A DNA stretch of 35,116 nucleotides. Source: Brevinematales bacterium (GTDB lineage Bacteria > Spirochaetota > Brevinematia > Brevinematales > JAOACQ01). The stretch spans positions 1-35,116 of the forward strand of contig JAOACQ010000086.1 of the NCBI GenBank assembly GCA_026417755.1. Reading direction: 5' to 3'. This document shows positions 19,188 through 28,645 of this stretch, piece by piece (the stretch's first letter is position 1; each line of letters starts with the position of its first letter). The notes beneath the pieces are model-generated. The model had not been told where the DNA came from. It searched no databases and saw nothing but the letters and a program-made list of their open reading frames with translations. Both the position numbers and the translations under genes were made by a program.

Positions 19188-19200
19188 CAATATTCTAAGA

Positions 19201-20922
19201 TTAGTTTTTGCCGTTTATGATTTCCTCTTTTCTTTCGAGAAGAGTGCTTGTGTTATTCATAACCACATCATGTCTTGCTTTAACTTCCGGAAGATAAAGT
19301 TCCATAAAATACTTTGCTACATCCTTTTTTCTTTCAGAATAACAGGCATCTCTAAGCATTAGATAAGCTATTGTAGTATATGTTACCATCTCGACAAGCC
19401 TTCTTGCGTGATATTCCTGATACTCTGCATCATCTTTGTCTCTTACATAAGCTATTGCCTTTTCTGTTAAATCTTTCATTTCTTTAGCAATTTTATGTAA
19501 AGATGAATCGCTTATGCAAGAAAATTCTTTATCATACTCATTGAGTTTTTCAATTGCAACACCTTTGACTATTCCACCAATAGCTGCAACAACCTGAAGC
19601 TGGGTAGTTCCTTCATAAATATTAGTAATTCTCACATCTCTATAATGTCTTTCAACATTAAATTCCTTCATAAATCCAGTCCCACCATGAATCTGAATAG
19701 CATCATAACAAACCTGATTACCCATTTCAGTATTGTAAGCCTTAACCATTGGAGTAAAAAGTGCGGCAAGCGCAGTATATTTCTTGAGTTCTTCTTTTAA
19801 ATCCTTTTCTTTCTCTGGATATTTCTCAACAATATGTTCAAGCCCATTCTTTATATCAACTATAATTGCTGTCTCATAAAGAAGAGTTCTACCAGCCTCT
19901 ATTTTAACCTTCATATTAGCAAGCATTTCAGTAACTGGTATCATTTCTTTAATAGCCTTTTTAAACTGAACTCTTTCTTTTGAATACTTTTCAGCTTCTC
20001 TATAAGCAGCCTCTGCTATACCAAGAGCCTGAGCTGCAATTGCAAGTCGGGCTCCATTCATAAGAGACATAACATATTTAATAAGTCCAAACTTCCTCTT
20101 TCCACAAAGCTCTGCTGGGGCATCATTAAACTGAAGTTCACAGGTTGGAGAACCATGAATACCAAGTTTATTCTCTATTCTTCTGATTCTCATATGCTTA
20201 TCTCTTTCATAGATAAACATTGAAAGTCCTCTACCATCTGTTGTCCCCTCTTCACTTCTTGCAAGAACTAAAGAAATATGCCCACACCCATTGGTAATAA
20301 ATCTTTTTACTCCTCTTAGTCTCCACTGCCCTTTCTCATCCTGATAAGCCTTTGTCATAACAGCCTGAAGATCACTACCAGCATCAGGTTCTGTCAAAGC
20401 CATAGAACCTGTTACTTCTCCACTTGCAAATCTAGGAAGATACCTCATTTTTTGATCTTCATCTCCAAATTTATTAATAGTATCTGCTATATCCTGTAAT
20501 CCAAACAAGTTCATCAAGGCTGCATCGGCTCTCGAAACTATCTCAATTGCAATTGAGTAAATAGTGACAGGACAGTTCAACCCACCATACTTTCTTGGTA
20601 GAGTAAATCCCATTAAATCAGCTTTTGTTAAGGCATCTAAGGCTTCCTGTGTACCTTTTGCATATCTCACTTCACCATTTTCATAATGGGCACCTTCCTC
20701 ATCCACTTCACTTGCCTTTGGAGCAATAATATTAGCTGCAATATCGCCCACAACCTCAAGTATCTTATCATATCCATCAATAGCATCAACTTTGCTTACA
20801 GGAGCATAAGGATATTTACCTCTATCAGCAAAATTGTCTTCAACAAGTTCTATCACTCTATCAAGTTTCATATGTTTCATATGAAACTGAATATCATCAT
20901 TGTCTCTATAAAAATTTTCCAT
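19201..20922 (-). CDS. Acyl-CoA dehydrogenase with extended C-terminus
   Basis: GSMALTEPDAGSDLQAV, RFITNG, QIHGGTGFMKEFNVERHYRDVRITNIYEGTTQ; 573 aa, longer than typical ~380-aa family members. Confidence 0.93.
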   Translation of the reverse strand: MENFYRDNDDIQFHMKHMKLDRVIELVEDNFADRGKYPYAPVSKVDAIDGYDKILEVVGDIAANIIAPKASEVDEEGAHYENGEVRYAKGTQEALDALTKADLMGFTLPRKYGGLNCPVTIYSIAIEIVSRADAALMNLFGLQDIADTINKFGDEDQKMRYLPRFASGEVTGSMALTEPDAGSDLQAVMTKAYQDEKGQWRLRGVKRFITNGCGHISLVLARSEEGTTDGRGLSMFIYERDKHMRIRRIENKLGIHGSPTCELQFNDAPAELCGKRKFGLIKYVMSLMNGARLAIAAQALGIAEAAYREAEKYSKERVQFKKAIKEMIPVTEMLANMKVKIEAGRTLLYETAIIVDIKNGLEHIVEKYPEKEKDLKEELKKYTALAALFTPMVKAYNTEMGNQVCYDAIQIHGGTGFMKEFNVERHYRDVRITNIYEGTTQLQVVAAIGGIVKGVAIEKLNEYDKEFSCISDSSLHKIAKEMKDLTEKAIAYVRDKDDAEYQEYHARRLVEMVTYTTIAYLMLRDACYSERKKDVAKYFMELYLPEVKARHDVVMNNTSTLLERKEEIINGKN

Positions 20923-20936
20923 AAAAATCTCCTCTC

Positions 20937-21965
20937 TTATTTCTTGATTGATTTAAATGCTTCTATCATTTTTGGAACAACATCATTCAAATCACCAACA
21001 ATACCATAGTGAGCAATATTAAAAATAGGTGCATTTGGATCACTATTTATTGCAATAATTCTGCTTGACTCACTCATTCCAGCCATATGCTGAATTTGCC
21101 CTGAAATACCAACTGCTATATAAAGTTTAGGTCTTACCGTTGTTCCAGTCTGTCCCACCTGATGATCTTTTGAAATAAATCCAGCATCAACTGCCGCTCT
21201 CGAAGCACCCACCTGTCCACCAAGTACGTGTGCAAGTTCATGAATAAGTTTGAAATTCTCCTTAGATCCCACACCCATACCACCTGACACAATTATAGAT
21301 GCGGATTTTAAATCAACAGATTTCTCCTGTTGAACCTTTTTAATAACCTCAGAAACAAAGAGAATTTTTGGAAGTTCATCTTTAAACTCAATAATTTCTC
21401 CCTTTCTTTTTGGATCTGGATCTTTCATTTTCATAACACCTTCTCTCACAGTTGCCATCTGGGGTCTGTGATCAGGTGAAACGATGGTAGCAATAATATT
21501 TCCTCCAAAAGCAGGTCTGATCTGATATAAAATATCTTTATACAATTTATCCCCTTCTTTAGTAGAAGGTTTAACATAGTCTCCTATCTGAAGATCAGTA
21601 CAATCAGCTGTAAGTCCTGTCTTAAGCTCACTTGCAACTCTTGGAGCAAGATCTCTACCAGTAGTTGTTGCACCATATAAAACTATCTGAGGTTCATATT
21701 GTTTTACCAGATTCACAACTACATAAGAATAGGGCAATGTAGTATAATTCTCAAACAAAGGATTTTCTGCAAGATAAACCTTATCAGCTCCATAAGAATA
21801 TATCTTATCAACAAGAGAACGAACATTGTTACCTATTAAAATAGCTCCAACTTTCACTTTTAATTTTTCAGCAAGATCTGTTGCCTTTCCAAGTAATTCA
21901 AGACTTACATCATTAATTTTACTTTTATTTTGTTCTATATATACCCATACTTCATTGGTTTTCAT
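20937..21965 (-). CDS. etfA: Electron transfer flavoprotein alpha subunit
   Basis: C-terminal FAD domain IIVSGGMGVGSKENF, GASRAAVDAGF, QVGQTGTTVRPKLYIAVGISGQIQHMAGM. Confidence 0.95.
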   Translation of the reverse strand: MKTNEVWVYIEQNKSKINDVSLELLGKATDLAEKLKVKVGAILIGNNVRSLVDKIYSYGADKVYLAENPLFENYTTLPYSYVVVNLVKQYEPQIVLYGATTTGRDLAPRVASELKTGLTADCTDLQIGDYVKPSTKEGDKLYKDILYQIRPAFGGNIIATIVSPDHRPQMATVREGVMKMKDPDPKRKGEIIEFKDELPKILFVSEVIKKVQQEKSVDLKSASIIVSGGMGVGSKENFKLIHELAHVLGGQVGASRAAVDAGFISKDHQVGQTGTTVRPKLYIAVGISGQIQHMAGMSESSRIIAINSDPNAPIFNIAHYGIVGDLNDVVPKMIEAFKSIKK

Positions 21966-21974
21966 AAAAACTCC

Positions 21975-22847
21975 TTATCCAATAATATGTTCAGCCATCA
22001 ACTCTTTCATAAGAGAAACTATGGCCTCTTTAGTATTTTCAACCTTTTTAAGTTCTTTAGCAGTTAAAACAACACTTTCTATTTGCTTAACTTTTGTTGG
22101 AGAACCAGCAAATCCACAATTTTCAGGAGAACAATCAATATCCTCATGTCCCCATGTTTTTATAACTGGGTTCTCTTTTGAAACCTCAAAGTTATTGAAA
22201 TAGTCTTCATTAAGATTTGAAAGTTCTATAGCTGTCATAGCTTTTCTATAGGCAAGAAGTTTTTTCACAGAAGGTGGTCTTGGAGTATTTGCCTCTCCTG
22301 TTATTGTAAGAAGAACTGGAAGTTTAGTCTTGATATGTTCATATCCACCTTCAATAGATCTCTCAACTACAATATGATCCTTATGAATCTCAATGATCTT
22401 ATCCACAAAAGTAACCTGATTAATCCCTAGTTTCTCCGCTGTCTGTGGACCAACCTGTGCAGTATCCCCATCTATAGCCTGTCTTCCACAGAAAACAATA
22501 TCAACTCTACCAAGTTTTTTTATGGCCTGTGAAAGAACATATGAAGTAGCAAGGGTGTCAGCACCTGCAAAAACCCTATCAGTAATAAGTATAACATCAT
22601 CTGCACCCCTATAAAGAGATTCTCTCAAAACCTGAGCTGCATTAGGTGGACCCATAGTAATAACTGTAACCTTTCCTCCATGCTTATCTTTAATCTTCAG
22701 TGCCTCTTCTAAAGCATTAAGATCTTCCGGATTAAAAATAGCTGGCAAAGCCTGTCTGTTAACAGTTCCATCCTCTTTCATCGCTTTTCCTGAAATATTA
22801 TGAGTGTCTGGAACCTGTTTTACCAAAACAACCATTTGAAAACTCAC
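21975..22847 (-). CDS. etfB: Electron transfer flavoprotein beta subunit
   Basis: VVLVKQVPDT, NPEDLNALEEALKIKD, FCGRQAIDGDTAQVGPQTAEKLG; GTG start after strong SD gaggagg. Confidence 0.95.
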   Translation of the reverse strand: MSFQMVVLVKQVPDTHNISGKAMKEDGTVNRQALPAIFNPEDLNALEEALKIKDKHGGKVTVITMGPPNAAQVLRESLYRGADDVILITDRVFAGADTLATSYVLSQAIKKLGRVDIVFCGRQAIDGDTAQVGPQTAEKLGINQVTFVDKIIEIHKDHIVVERSIEGGYEHIKTKLPVLLTITGEANTPRPPSVKKLLAYRKAMTAIELSNLNEDYFNNFEVSKENPVIKTWGHEDIDCSPENCGFAGSPTKVKQIESVVLTAKELKKVENTKEAIVSLMKELMAEHIIG

Positions 22848-22900
22848 AAACTCCTCCTCTATTTTTTATAACTATAAACAAAACAAAATTTTAACTATAG

Positions 22901-22928
22901 ATTATAAAATGTTTTCAATAAAAGTCAA
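22901..22928 (-). promoter_or_regulatory. Sigma70-type promoter for etfB-etfA-acd
   Basis: Minus strand TTGACT-N16-TATAAT about 55 nt upstream of the etfB start. Confidence 0.65.
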
Positions 22929-22949
22929 TATTTAATTTTTTTGGATTTA

Positions 22950-22985
22950 ATAAATAAAAAACCGTGCGGATAACCGCACGGTTCT
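22950..22985 (-). terminator. Rho-independent terminator of the 999-aa PEGA-like gene
   Basis: 9-bp GC-rich stem accgtgcgg-ataa-ccgcacggt (22961-22982), minus strand followed by TTTTTTATTTATTA. Confidence 0.87.
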
Positions 22986-22987
22986 TT

Positions 22988-25987
22988 TTATTCCTCATTA
23001 AACCAGAATGTTATACCACCACCAATTCCATGAAATGTTTTAGTAAAATTCTTTGCAAAGCCCATTTCATAATATAACTTTATACCAAACCAATCAAACT
23101 TAATATCTGTCCCAAAATTTGCAATAGAGTTTTCAAGTATATTAACCCTACTGAAATCAGAAATAGTCATAAAATATTCTCCAAAAAGAGCCCATTGAGG
23201 AAGAATAGGTATACCGATATTTGCTCCAATCATTGCACAGTATGGAATAAATAGATTTTCCCCAGACGGTGGAATAATATTATATACTCCTCCTATTCTC
23301 AAACCAAAGAAAGGTAGAAAATTTATACCAACTATTCCTTGGCCAAGTAAATTCATCTTGCCAGATTCAAACGAAACACCTTCTAAAGCTGGAGTACTTA
23401 CACCAAGATGTATATTAAACCCACTCCAGGATTTCTGAACATTAGGCCACCAGGCAGATTTTTCTTCTTTAACTTTATTGGAGGTTTTGATCTTTTTATT
23501 TACCTTTTCTTTTATTTCTATAACTTTAGGATGATCCTTAAAGGCCGAATTATCTATTTTTTGTAACACTTTGTTGTATATTTCAAGAGCTCTCTCTGGC
23601 TCTTCATTAGCTATCTTATCAGCGTTGAAAATCATAGGATTAATTTCACCAATGAACTTTTTGACTTCTTCTTTCCCTTCTTTCTCAGAAATTATTTTCT
23701 TTACATTCTCTATCTTACCAACCAGATCTATCTTTGTTTCTTCAAAGTAAGGTTCATATACCTTATCAAATTTACTCAAAATAGAAAATGCTTCTTCATA
23801 TCCAGCTAAAGCATTTTTATAATCCTGTAGATTCTCAAACTCAACCGCCTGATTAATCAATTGATACATATTTGTAACCTGTATCAACCACCCAAGTTTT
23901 GCCTCAAAATTTTTCTTAATCTCTTGAGCTTCCTTGAGATATTGATATTCAGAACCCTTTATTTTACCAATAACCGAATTACATTCATCTATAGACTTGG
24001 TGTAAAGTTTCTGCTTCCAGTATTCTTCCATTGTTAGAAAACTATTAGAAATATTTTCAATAAATTCCTCTTCGCTTATACCCTGTTCAACTTTAACTAT
24101 CAAGTTTGTAGAAGTTTTTTCCTTCAAATCAACAGTCATAAGAACTGTTTTATAGCCTCTCTTGTTTATTTTTATTGTACTTTTACCAAGCTCAAAAGGA
24201 ATAATTGTTTCACCACTTACACCACTCCACTCGTCATTTACGTAAATATCAAACCCTTTATCAGGAAGCGTTGTAATATAAACCTTTACAGGAGCTTCTC
24301 TTAATGTAAACTTAAACTGATTTTCAACATTTGGCGCAATATAAATATTTGTGTTTATCGGTTTATAACCATCTTTCTCAATCCTCACCTTTGTTTTCTT
24401 GGCTTGAATTGAGAATAAAGATAAACCGCCTTCTATTGTCTTTCCTTTATAACTACCTTCAACAAAAACATTTGCATCAAGTGGCTCTGAAAAAACTCTT
24501 ATATCACCATAAAGAGGATTAAGCATAGTATAAACTACATTAAGATTTCTCCAGTTCCAGTTTACGTTTGTAAGTAAAATATTGTAACCATAGTTTGTTG
24601 CTCTGAACTCTATAGGCAATTTTTCATTTTCGTAAAAAGCAAAACTCGCTGGAGTAAGCCCTACTTCTGTCTTTTCAGAAAATACAGGGACACTCCCCTG
24701 TGGAGTAATAAAGAAACCATTTATCTTTTTCTTTGAAAGATTTATATCAAGTTTCTTAAGAACACCCGATTCAAGTGTAAAATTAGTCCTTAAAGCCACA
24801 TATTTATCCTGAAGCAAAGTAAGAGAATGAAGCCCTACTGTCCCCTGATAGTTAAAACTATTATTCTCTATTCTTCCAACAATCTTTCTATCTACTACAA
24901 CTAAAGCACCTTCATTGGTAGAAAGAATACTTATTTTATTTCCTTTTCTATCAAGATTCACAAATGTATAGGTAATATCATCAGCTTGAAGTTTTACCTT
25001 AACCTGCTTTAATGTATAATTGACAGTTTCATCAAATATTATGGTCTTTTCTTCTGCTTTAAGATTATTAATTAACATGGGGGTTTCTCCAGTTATACCA
25101 TCTTCTATTATTAAGAATTTGGCCCCCGGAAAATCAGAGTCAACATATAAACTACCAAGCAATGGTGCTCCTTCAACCCTTGGTGGAAGTTTAACAAGAT
25201 TTATCTTATAATTTACTGGTTTTTCTGCAACTTCTATATTCGTGACAATAGTAACAAAGTTTGTAGCTTTTATTAAAGCTATATATCTTCCTACTGGAAT
25301 ATTTGGAGTAGTCCCATTTCTCAATTTCATATTCAATGAAGGAATTTCAATCAAAGCCTCTTTTGGAGTTATTGAAAATGATATAGATCCATTTCTTGCC
25401 TTGGTGTAATAAAATCTATCCCAAAAGTTAAAGCAAGTTACTAAGGCTTCTTTTATTTCTTTATTTAAATATTGCTGGTTAGAAACCATCTCAAGAGGAA
25501 TCTGTAAATTTATTGGCGTAAGTTTGACCTGTGATGGTGTTACCAAAATAAAGGTAATATTTAAAAAGGTCTGAGAACCCTTTGCTGGCTTTAACAATGA
25601 AAAATTAATTGAAATAATATTATTTAATTTAACATAAGGATTTATTTGATTGATTAATGCTGGAGTGGCAGATTTAATGACCAAAGTCGGAATTTTCTTC
25701 GGAGGAACCTTTTTACCTTTTACTAATACAAAATTAGTATTTGTCTGGTTTATTTCATTAATTTTTAAATTAACCCATTGTTCTATTATTGAGGAAGGCA
25801 GAAAAATATTACCTAAGACATCAGACATATCATTAAGGTTCGCAATTGTCTCATTTGAAACATAAGATAATAAATCAACCGGAAAACCTTTTGCCACTGG
25901 ATTAAAATAAACCATAGTTATATCTTCTGCACTCAAAACAGAAGCAAATACAACAAACATAATTAACGAGAAAATAACCTTTTTCAT
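22988..25987 (-). CDS. Large PEGA-repeat envelope protein with helical region and predicted C-terminal beta-barrel
   Basis: Signal peptide MKKVIFSLIMFVVFASVLSA; PEGA-like repeats e.g. GDIRVFSEPLDANVFVEGSYKGKT...KVRIEKDGYKPINTNIYI and VKVYITTLPDKGFDIYVNDEWSGVSGETIIPFELGKSTIKINKRGYKTVLMTVDL; TPR-like helical part; C-terminal strands to GGGITFWFNEE. Confidence 0.68.
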   Translation of the reverse strand: MKKVIFSLIMFVVFASVLSAEDITMVYFNPVAKGFPVDLLSYVSNETIANLNDMSDVLGNIFLPSSIIEQWVNLKINEINQTNTNFVLVKGKKVPPKKIPTLVIKSATPALINQINPYVKLNNIISINFSLLKPAKGSQTFLNITFILVTPSQVKLTPINLQIPLEMVSNQQYLNKEIKEALVTCFNFWDRFYYTKARNGSISFSITPKEALIEIPSLNMKLRNGTTPNIPVGRYIALIKATNFVTIVTNIEVAEKPVNYKINLVKLPPRVEGAPLLGSLYVDSDFPGAKFLIIEDGITGETPMLINNLKAEEKTIIFDETVNYTLKQVKVKLQADDITYTFVNLDRKGNKISILSTNEGALVVVDRKIVGRIENNSFNYQGTVGLHSLTLLQDKYVALRTNFTLESGVLKKLDINLSKKKINGFFITPQGSVPVFSEKTEVGLTPASFAFYENEKLPIEFRATNYGYNILLTNVNWNWRNLNVVYTMLNPLYGDIRVFSEPLDANVFVEGSYKGKTIEGGLSLFSIQAKKTKVRIEKDGYKPINTNIYIAPNVENQFKFTLREAPVKVYITTLPDKGFDIYVNDEWSGVSGETIIPFELGKSTIKINKRGYKTVLMTVDLKEKTSTNLIVKVEQGISEEEFIENISNSFLTMEEYWKQKLYTKSIDECNSVIGKIKGSEYQYLKEAQEIKKNFEAKLGWLIQVTNMYQLINQAVEFENLQDYKNALAGYEEAFSILSKFDKVYEPYFEETKIDLVGKIENVKKIISEKEGKEEVKKFIGEINPMIFNADKIANEEPERALEIYNKVLQKIDNSAFKDHPKVIEIKEKVNKKIKTSNKVKEEKSAWWPNVQKSWSGFNIHLGVSTPALEGVSFESGKMNLLGQGIVGINFLPFFGLRIGGVYNIIPPSGENLFIPYCAMIGANIGIPILPQWALFGEYFMTISDFSRVNILENSIANFGTDIKFDWFGIKLYYEMGFAKNFTKTFHGIGGGITFWFNEE

Positions 25988-26069
25988 ATCTCTCTCCCTT
26001 TTTCTATGTAAAATTATCTTCTTTATTCTCTAATTATAATACCTGATGACTGATTGTTTTTTTGAATTT

Positions 26070-28325
26070 TTAAGATTTTTTTCTGGATTTCTTAATTAAC
26101 TCAAGAATGACTCTATCATTTTTTAGTTTTATCTTCGCATTTCCCCCTTTGGAAAGTTTACCAAACAACACTTCATCTATAAATAAATTCTTTACTTCTT
26201 CTTCAACTATTCTTGAAACTTCTCTAGCACCATATACAGGGGAATAAGATTTATCGGTAAGATATTTAATAACTTCTTCATCAATTTCTATATAAACATT
26301 TTTTTCTTTTAATTTCAAGTTGAATTCAGTTAATTCTTTTATTACAATATTCCTGATAACAGAAACATCAAGTTTATTAAAGTAAACTATAGAACTAAGC
26401 CTATTTCTGAACTCAGGAGTAAAAACATTCTTCAGTGCCTTCGAGAGTTTTTTCTGTTTATCATCTTCACTTAAACTTTTATCAAAACCAATACTCAGTT
26501 TTTCAAGTTCATCAGCCCCAACATTCGATGTCATAATAATTATAACATTTTTGAAATCAGCTTTTCTCCCGTTGTTATCTGTCAAAGTTGCATAATCCAT
26601 AACCTGAAGTAAAGAATTAAATATATCAGGATGAGCTTTTTCAATTTCATCTAATAAAACGACACTATGAGGATTTTTTATTATTGACTCTGTAAGCAAT
26701 CCTCCCTGTTCATAACCTACATAACCAGGAGGAGCCCCAATAAGTCTTGAAATTGTATGTTTTTCCTGGTATTCACTCATATCAAATCTTATTAAAGGTA
26801 TATGCAATGTCTCTGCAAGTTTTTTGGTTAACTCAGTTTTTCCAACACCTGTAGGACCAACAAAAAGAAGAGAAGCTATCGGTTTAGTCTCGTTATTAAA
26901 ATTAACTCTTGACTTCTTGATTGCTTTTACTACTGTATCTATCGCCTCATCCTGACCAAAAATATATTTCTTTAAAATCTTGTCAAGACTCTTTAATACA
27001 TTGATTTCTCTTGTATTTACTGTCTTTTCTGGAATTCTGGCAATTTTAGAAATAATTTTCTCTACTTCTGCCGGGGTTACTATCTTTTCTGTTTTATACA
27101 ATTTTACATAAACTCCAGCTTCATCAATTATGTCTATAGCCTTATCAGGGAAATGTCTATCATTTATAAATCTATCACACAGATCAACAGTCAGTCTTAA
27201 AGCCTCTTCTGTATACTTTATCTTATGATATTCTTCATATTTATTCTTTATGCCTTTCAGTATTTCAAAAGTTTCTTCTTTCGATGGTTCAACTATATCA
27301 ACCTTCTGAAATCTTCGCATAAAAGCCCGATCTTTCTCAAAATATCTCCTATATTCCTCGTAAGTTGTTGAACCTATACACTTTATCTTACCTGAAGTAA
27401 GGACGGGTTTAAGAATGTTTGAGGCATCAAGTGAACCTCCTGAGACAGCCCCTGCCCCAATAATATTGTGAATCTCATCAATAAAAAGAATAGAATCAGG
27501 AATATTAACCAGCTCATTTATAACTTTCTTGAGTCTTTCCTCAAAATCACCTCTATAACGTGTCCCTGCAAGAAGTAAACCAATATCAAGAGCATAAATC
27601 CTTGAGTTCTTAAGAAAATCAGGAACCTCACCATTTGCTATCTTAAGAGCCAATCCTTCAGCTATAGCTGTTTTACCAACACCAGCTTCTCCCACAAAGA
27701 TAGGATTGTTTTTAAACCTTCGCCCAAGTATCTGGATTGTTCTATCGATAACATCATTTCTACCTATAAGTGGGTCTATCTCTCTCCTTCTTGCTTTTGC
27801 AACAAGTTCAACCGTAAAAGTATCAAGAATAGTTTTCTCTTTGTGTTCTTTCTCACCAACCTTTTCAGTTCCAAACTGAAACTCTGCTTCATCAGGTACA
27901 ACGGATATACCATGAGCAATATAGTTAAGTAAATCAAGTTTAGTAAGCCCTTGTTCATAGAGATAATAAGCCGCAAAAGACTCCTTTTCATCAAGGATTG
28001 AAACATAAACATCCCCAATTGTTATTTCTTTCTTGTTTGGATCATTATAACTATATATAGCTCTTGTAAGAACAGATTGAAAAGCGTATGACTCTTTCGG
28101 GTCAACATCACCGTTGATATATTCCAGTTTTGAATTAAAGAACTCCTCTAGATTTTCTCTCAATGTTTCAATCCTAATCCCACAATGTGAAAGAATATTT
28201 TTACCGCTCTCATAAAATATTGACGCATAGAGAAGATGTTCTGGAGTAACATACTCATGATGTCGAATTTTTGCCTCTTGGTAAGCAGAAAGAAGAATCT
28301 GACTAAGTTCAAACCCTATTTCCAT
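26070..28325 (-). CDS. clpA: ATP-dependent Clp protease ATP-binding subunit ClpA
   Basis: Two AAA+ P-loops (GEAGVGKT, GPTGVGKT), ClpN domain, IGF-type ClpP-docking motif (KLSIGFDKS), downstream of clpS. Confidence 0.94.
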   Translation of the reverse strand: MEIGFELSQILLSAYQEAKIRHHEYVTPEHLLYASIFYESGKNILSHCGIRIETLRENLEEFFNSKLEYINGDVDPKESYAFQSVLTRAIYSYNDPNKKEITIGDVYVSILDEKESFAAYYLYEQGLTKLDLLNYIAHGISVVPDEAEFQFGTEKVGEKEHKEKTILDTFTVELVAKARRREIDPLIGRNDVIDRTIQILGRRFKNNPIFVGEAGVGKTAIAEGLALKIANGEVPDFLKNSRIYALDIGLLLAGTRYRGDFEERLKKVINELVNIPDSILFIDEIHNIIGAGAVSGGSLDASNILKPVLTSGKIKCIGSTTYEEYRRYFEKDRAFMRRFQKVDIVEPSKEETFEILKGIKNKYEEYHKIKYTEEALRLTVDLCDRFINDRHFPDKAIDIIDEAGVYVKLYKTEKIVTPAEVEKIISKIARIPEKTVNTREINVLKSLDKILKKYIFGQDEAIDTVVKAIKKSRVNFNNETKPIASLLFVGPTGVGKTELTKKLAETLHIPLIRFDMSEYQEKHTISRLIGAPPGYVGYEQGGLLTESIIKNPHSVVLLDEIEKAHPDIFNSLLQVMDYATLTDNNGRKADFKNVIIIMTSNVGADELEKLSIGFDKSLSEDDKQKKLSKALKNVFTPEFRNRLSSIVYFNKLDVSVIRNIVIKELTEFNLKLKEKNVYIEIDEEVIKYLTDKSYSPVYGAREVSRIVEEEVKNLFIDEVLFGKLSKGGNAKIKLKNDRVILELIKKSRKKS

Positions 28326-28330
28326 AAATT

Positions 28331-28642
28331 TTAAGCCTCCTCTATGCTACACTTAAGCGGAAATTCGTTTTCTCTTGCCATTTCATGAACTTCATTAATT
28401 TTCGTAACCGCTATATCATAGGGGTATATTCCCACGACACCAATACCCTTATAATGAACCTCAAGCATAATTTTCGTGGCCTCTGATGGAACCTTATGAA
28501 AAACTTTCACAAGCACTTCTACAACAAAGTCCATCGTAGTATAGTTATCATTATGTATCAAAACCCTATAAAGTTTTGGTTCATCTAATTTAACTTTTTC
28601 TTTGAGTTCATTCTTTGATTTTAGAATCAAATCATTTTCCAT
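28331..28642 (-). CDS. clpS: ATP-dependent Clp protease adaptor ClpS
   Basis: LYRVLIHNDNYTTMDFVVEVLVKVF...ATKIMLEVHYKGIGVVGIYPYDIAVTKI...ARENEFPLKCSIEEA. Confidence 0.94.
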   Translation of the reverse strand: MENDLILKSKNELKEKVKLDEPKLYRVLIHNDNYTTMDFVVEVLVKVFHKVPSEATKIMLEVHYKGIGVVGIYPYDIAVTKINEVHEMARENEFPLKCSIEEA

Positions 28643-28645
28643 ATA

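Noticed and set aside
18987-19190. 67-aa minus ORF (MPGLPKKITFKGVALSLT...)
   Set aside because: Mostly translation of the palindromic element 19042-19187; no independent coding evidence.
21826-22203. 125-aa plus-strand ORF across etfA/etfB
   Set aside because: Antisense to two firmly assigned genes; no recognisable domain.
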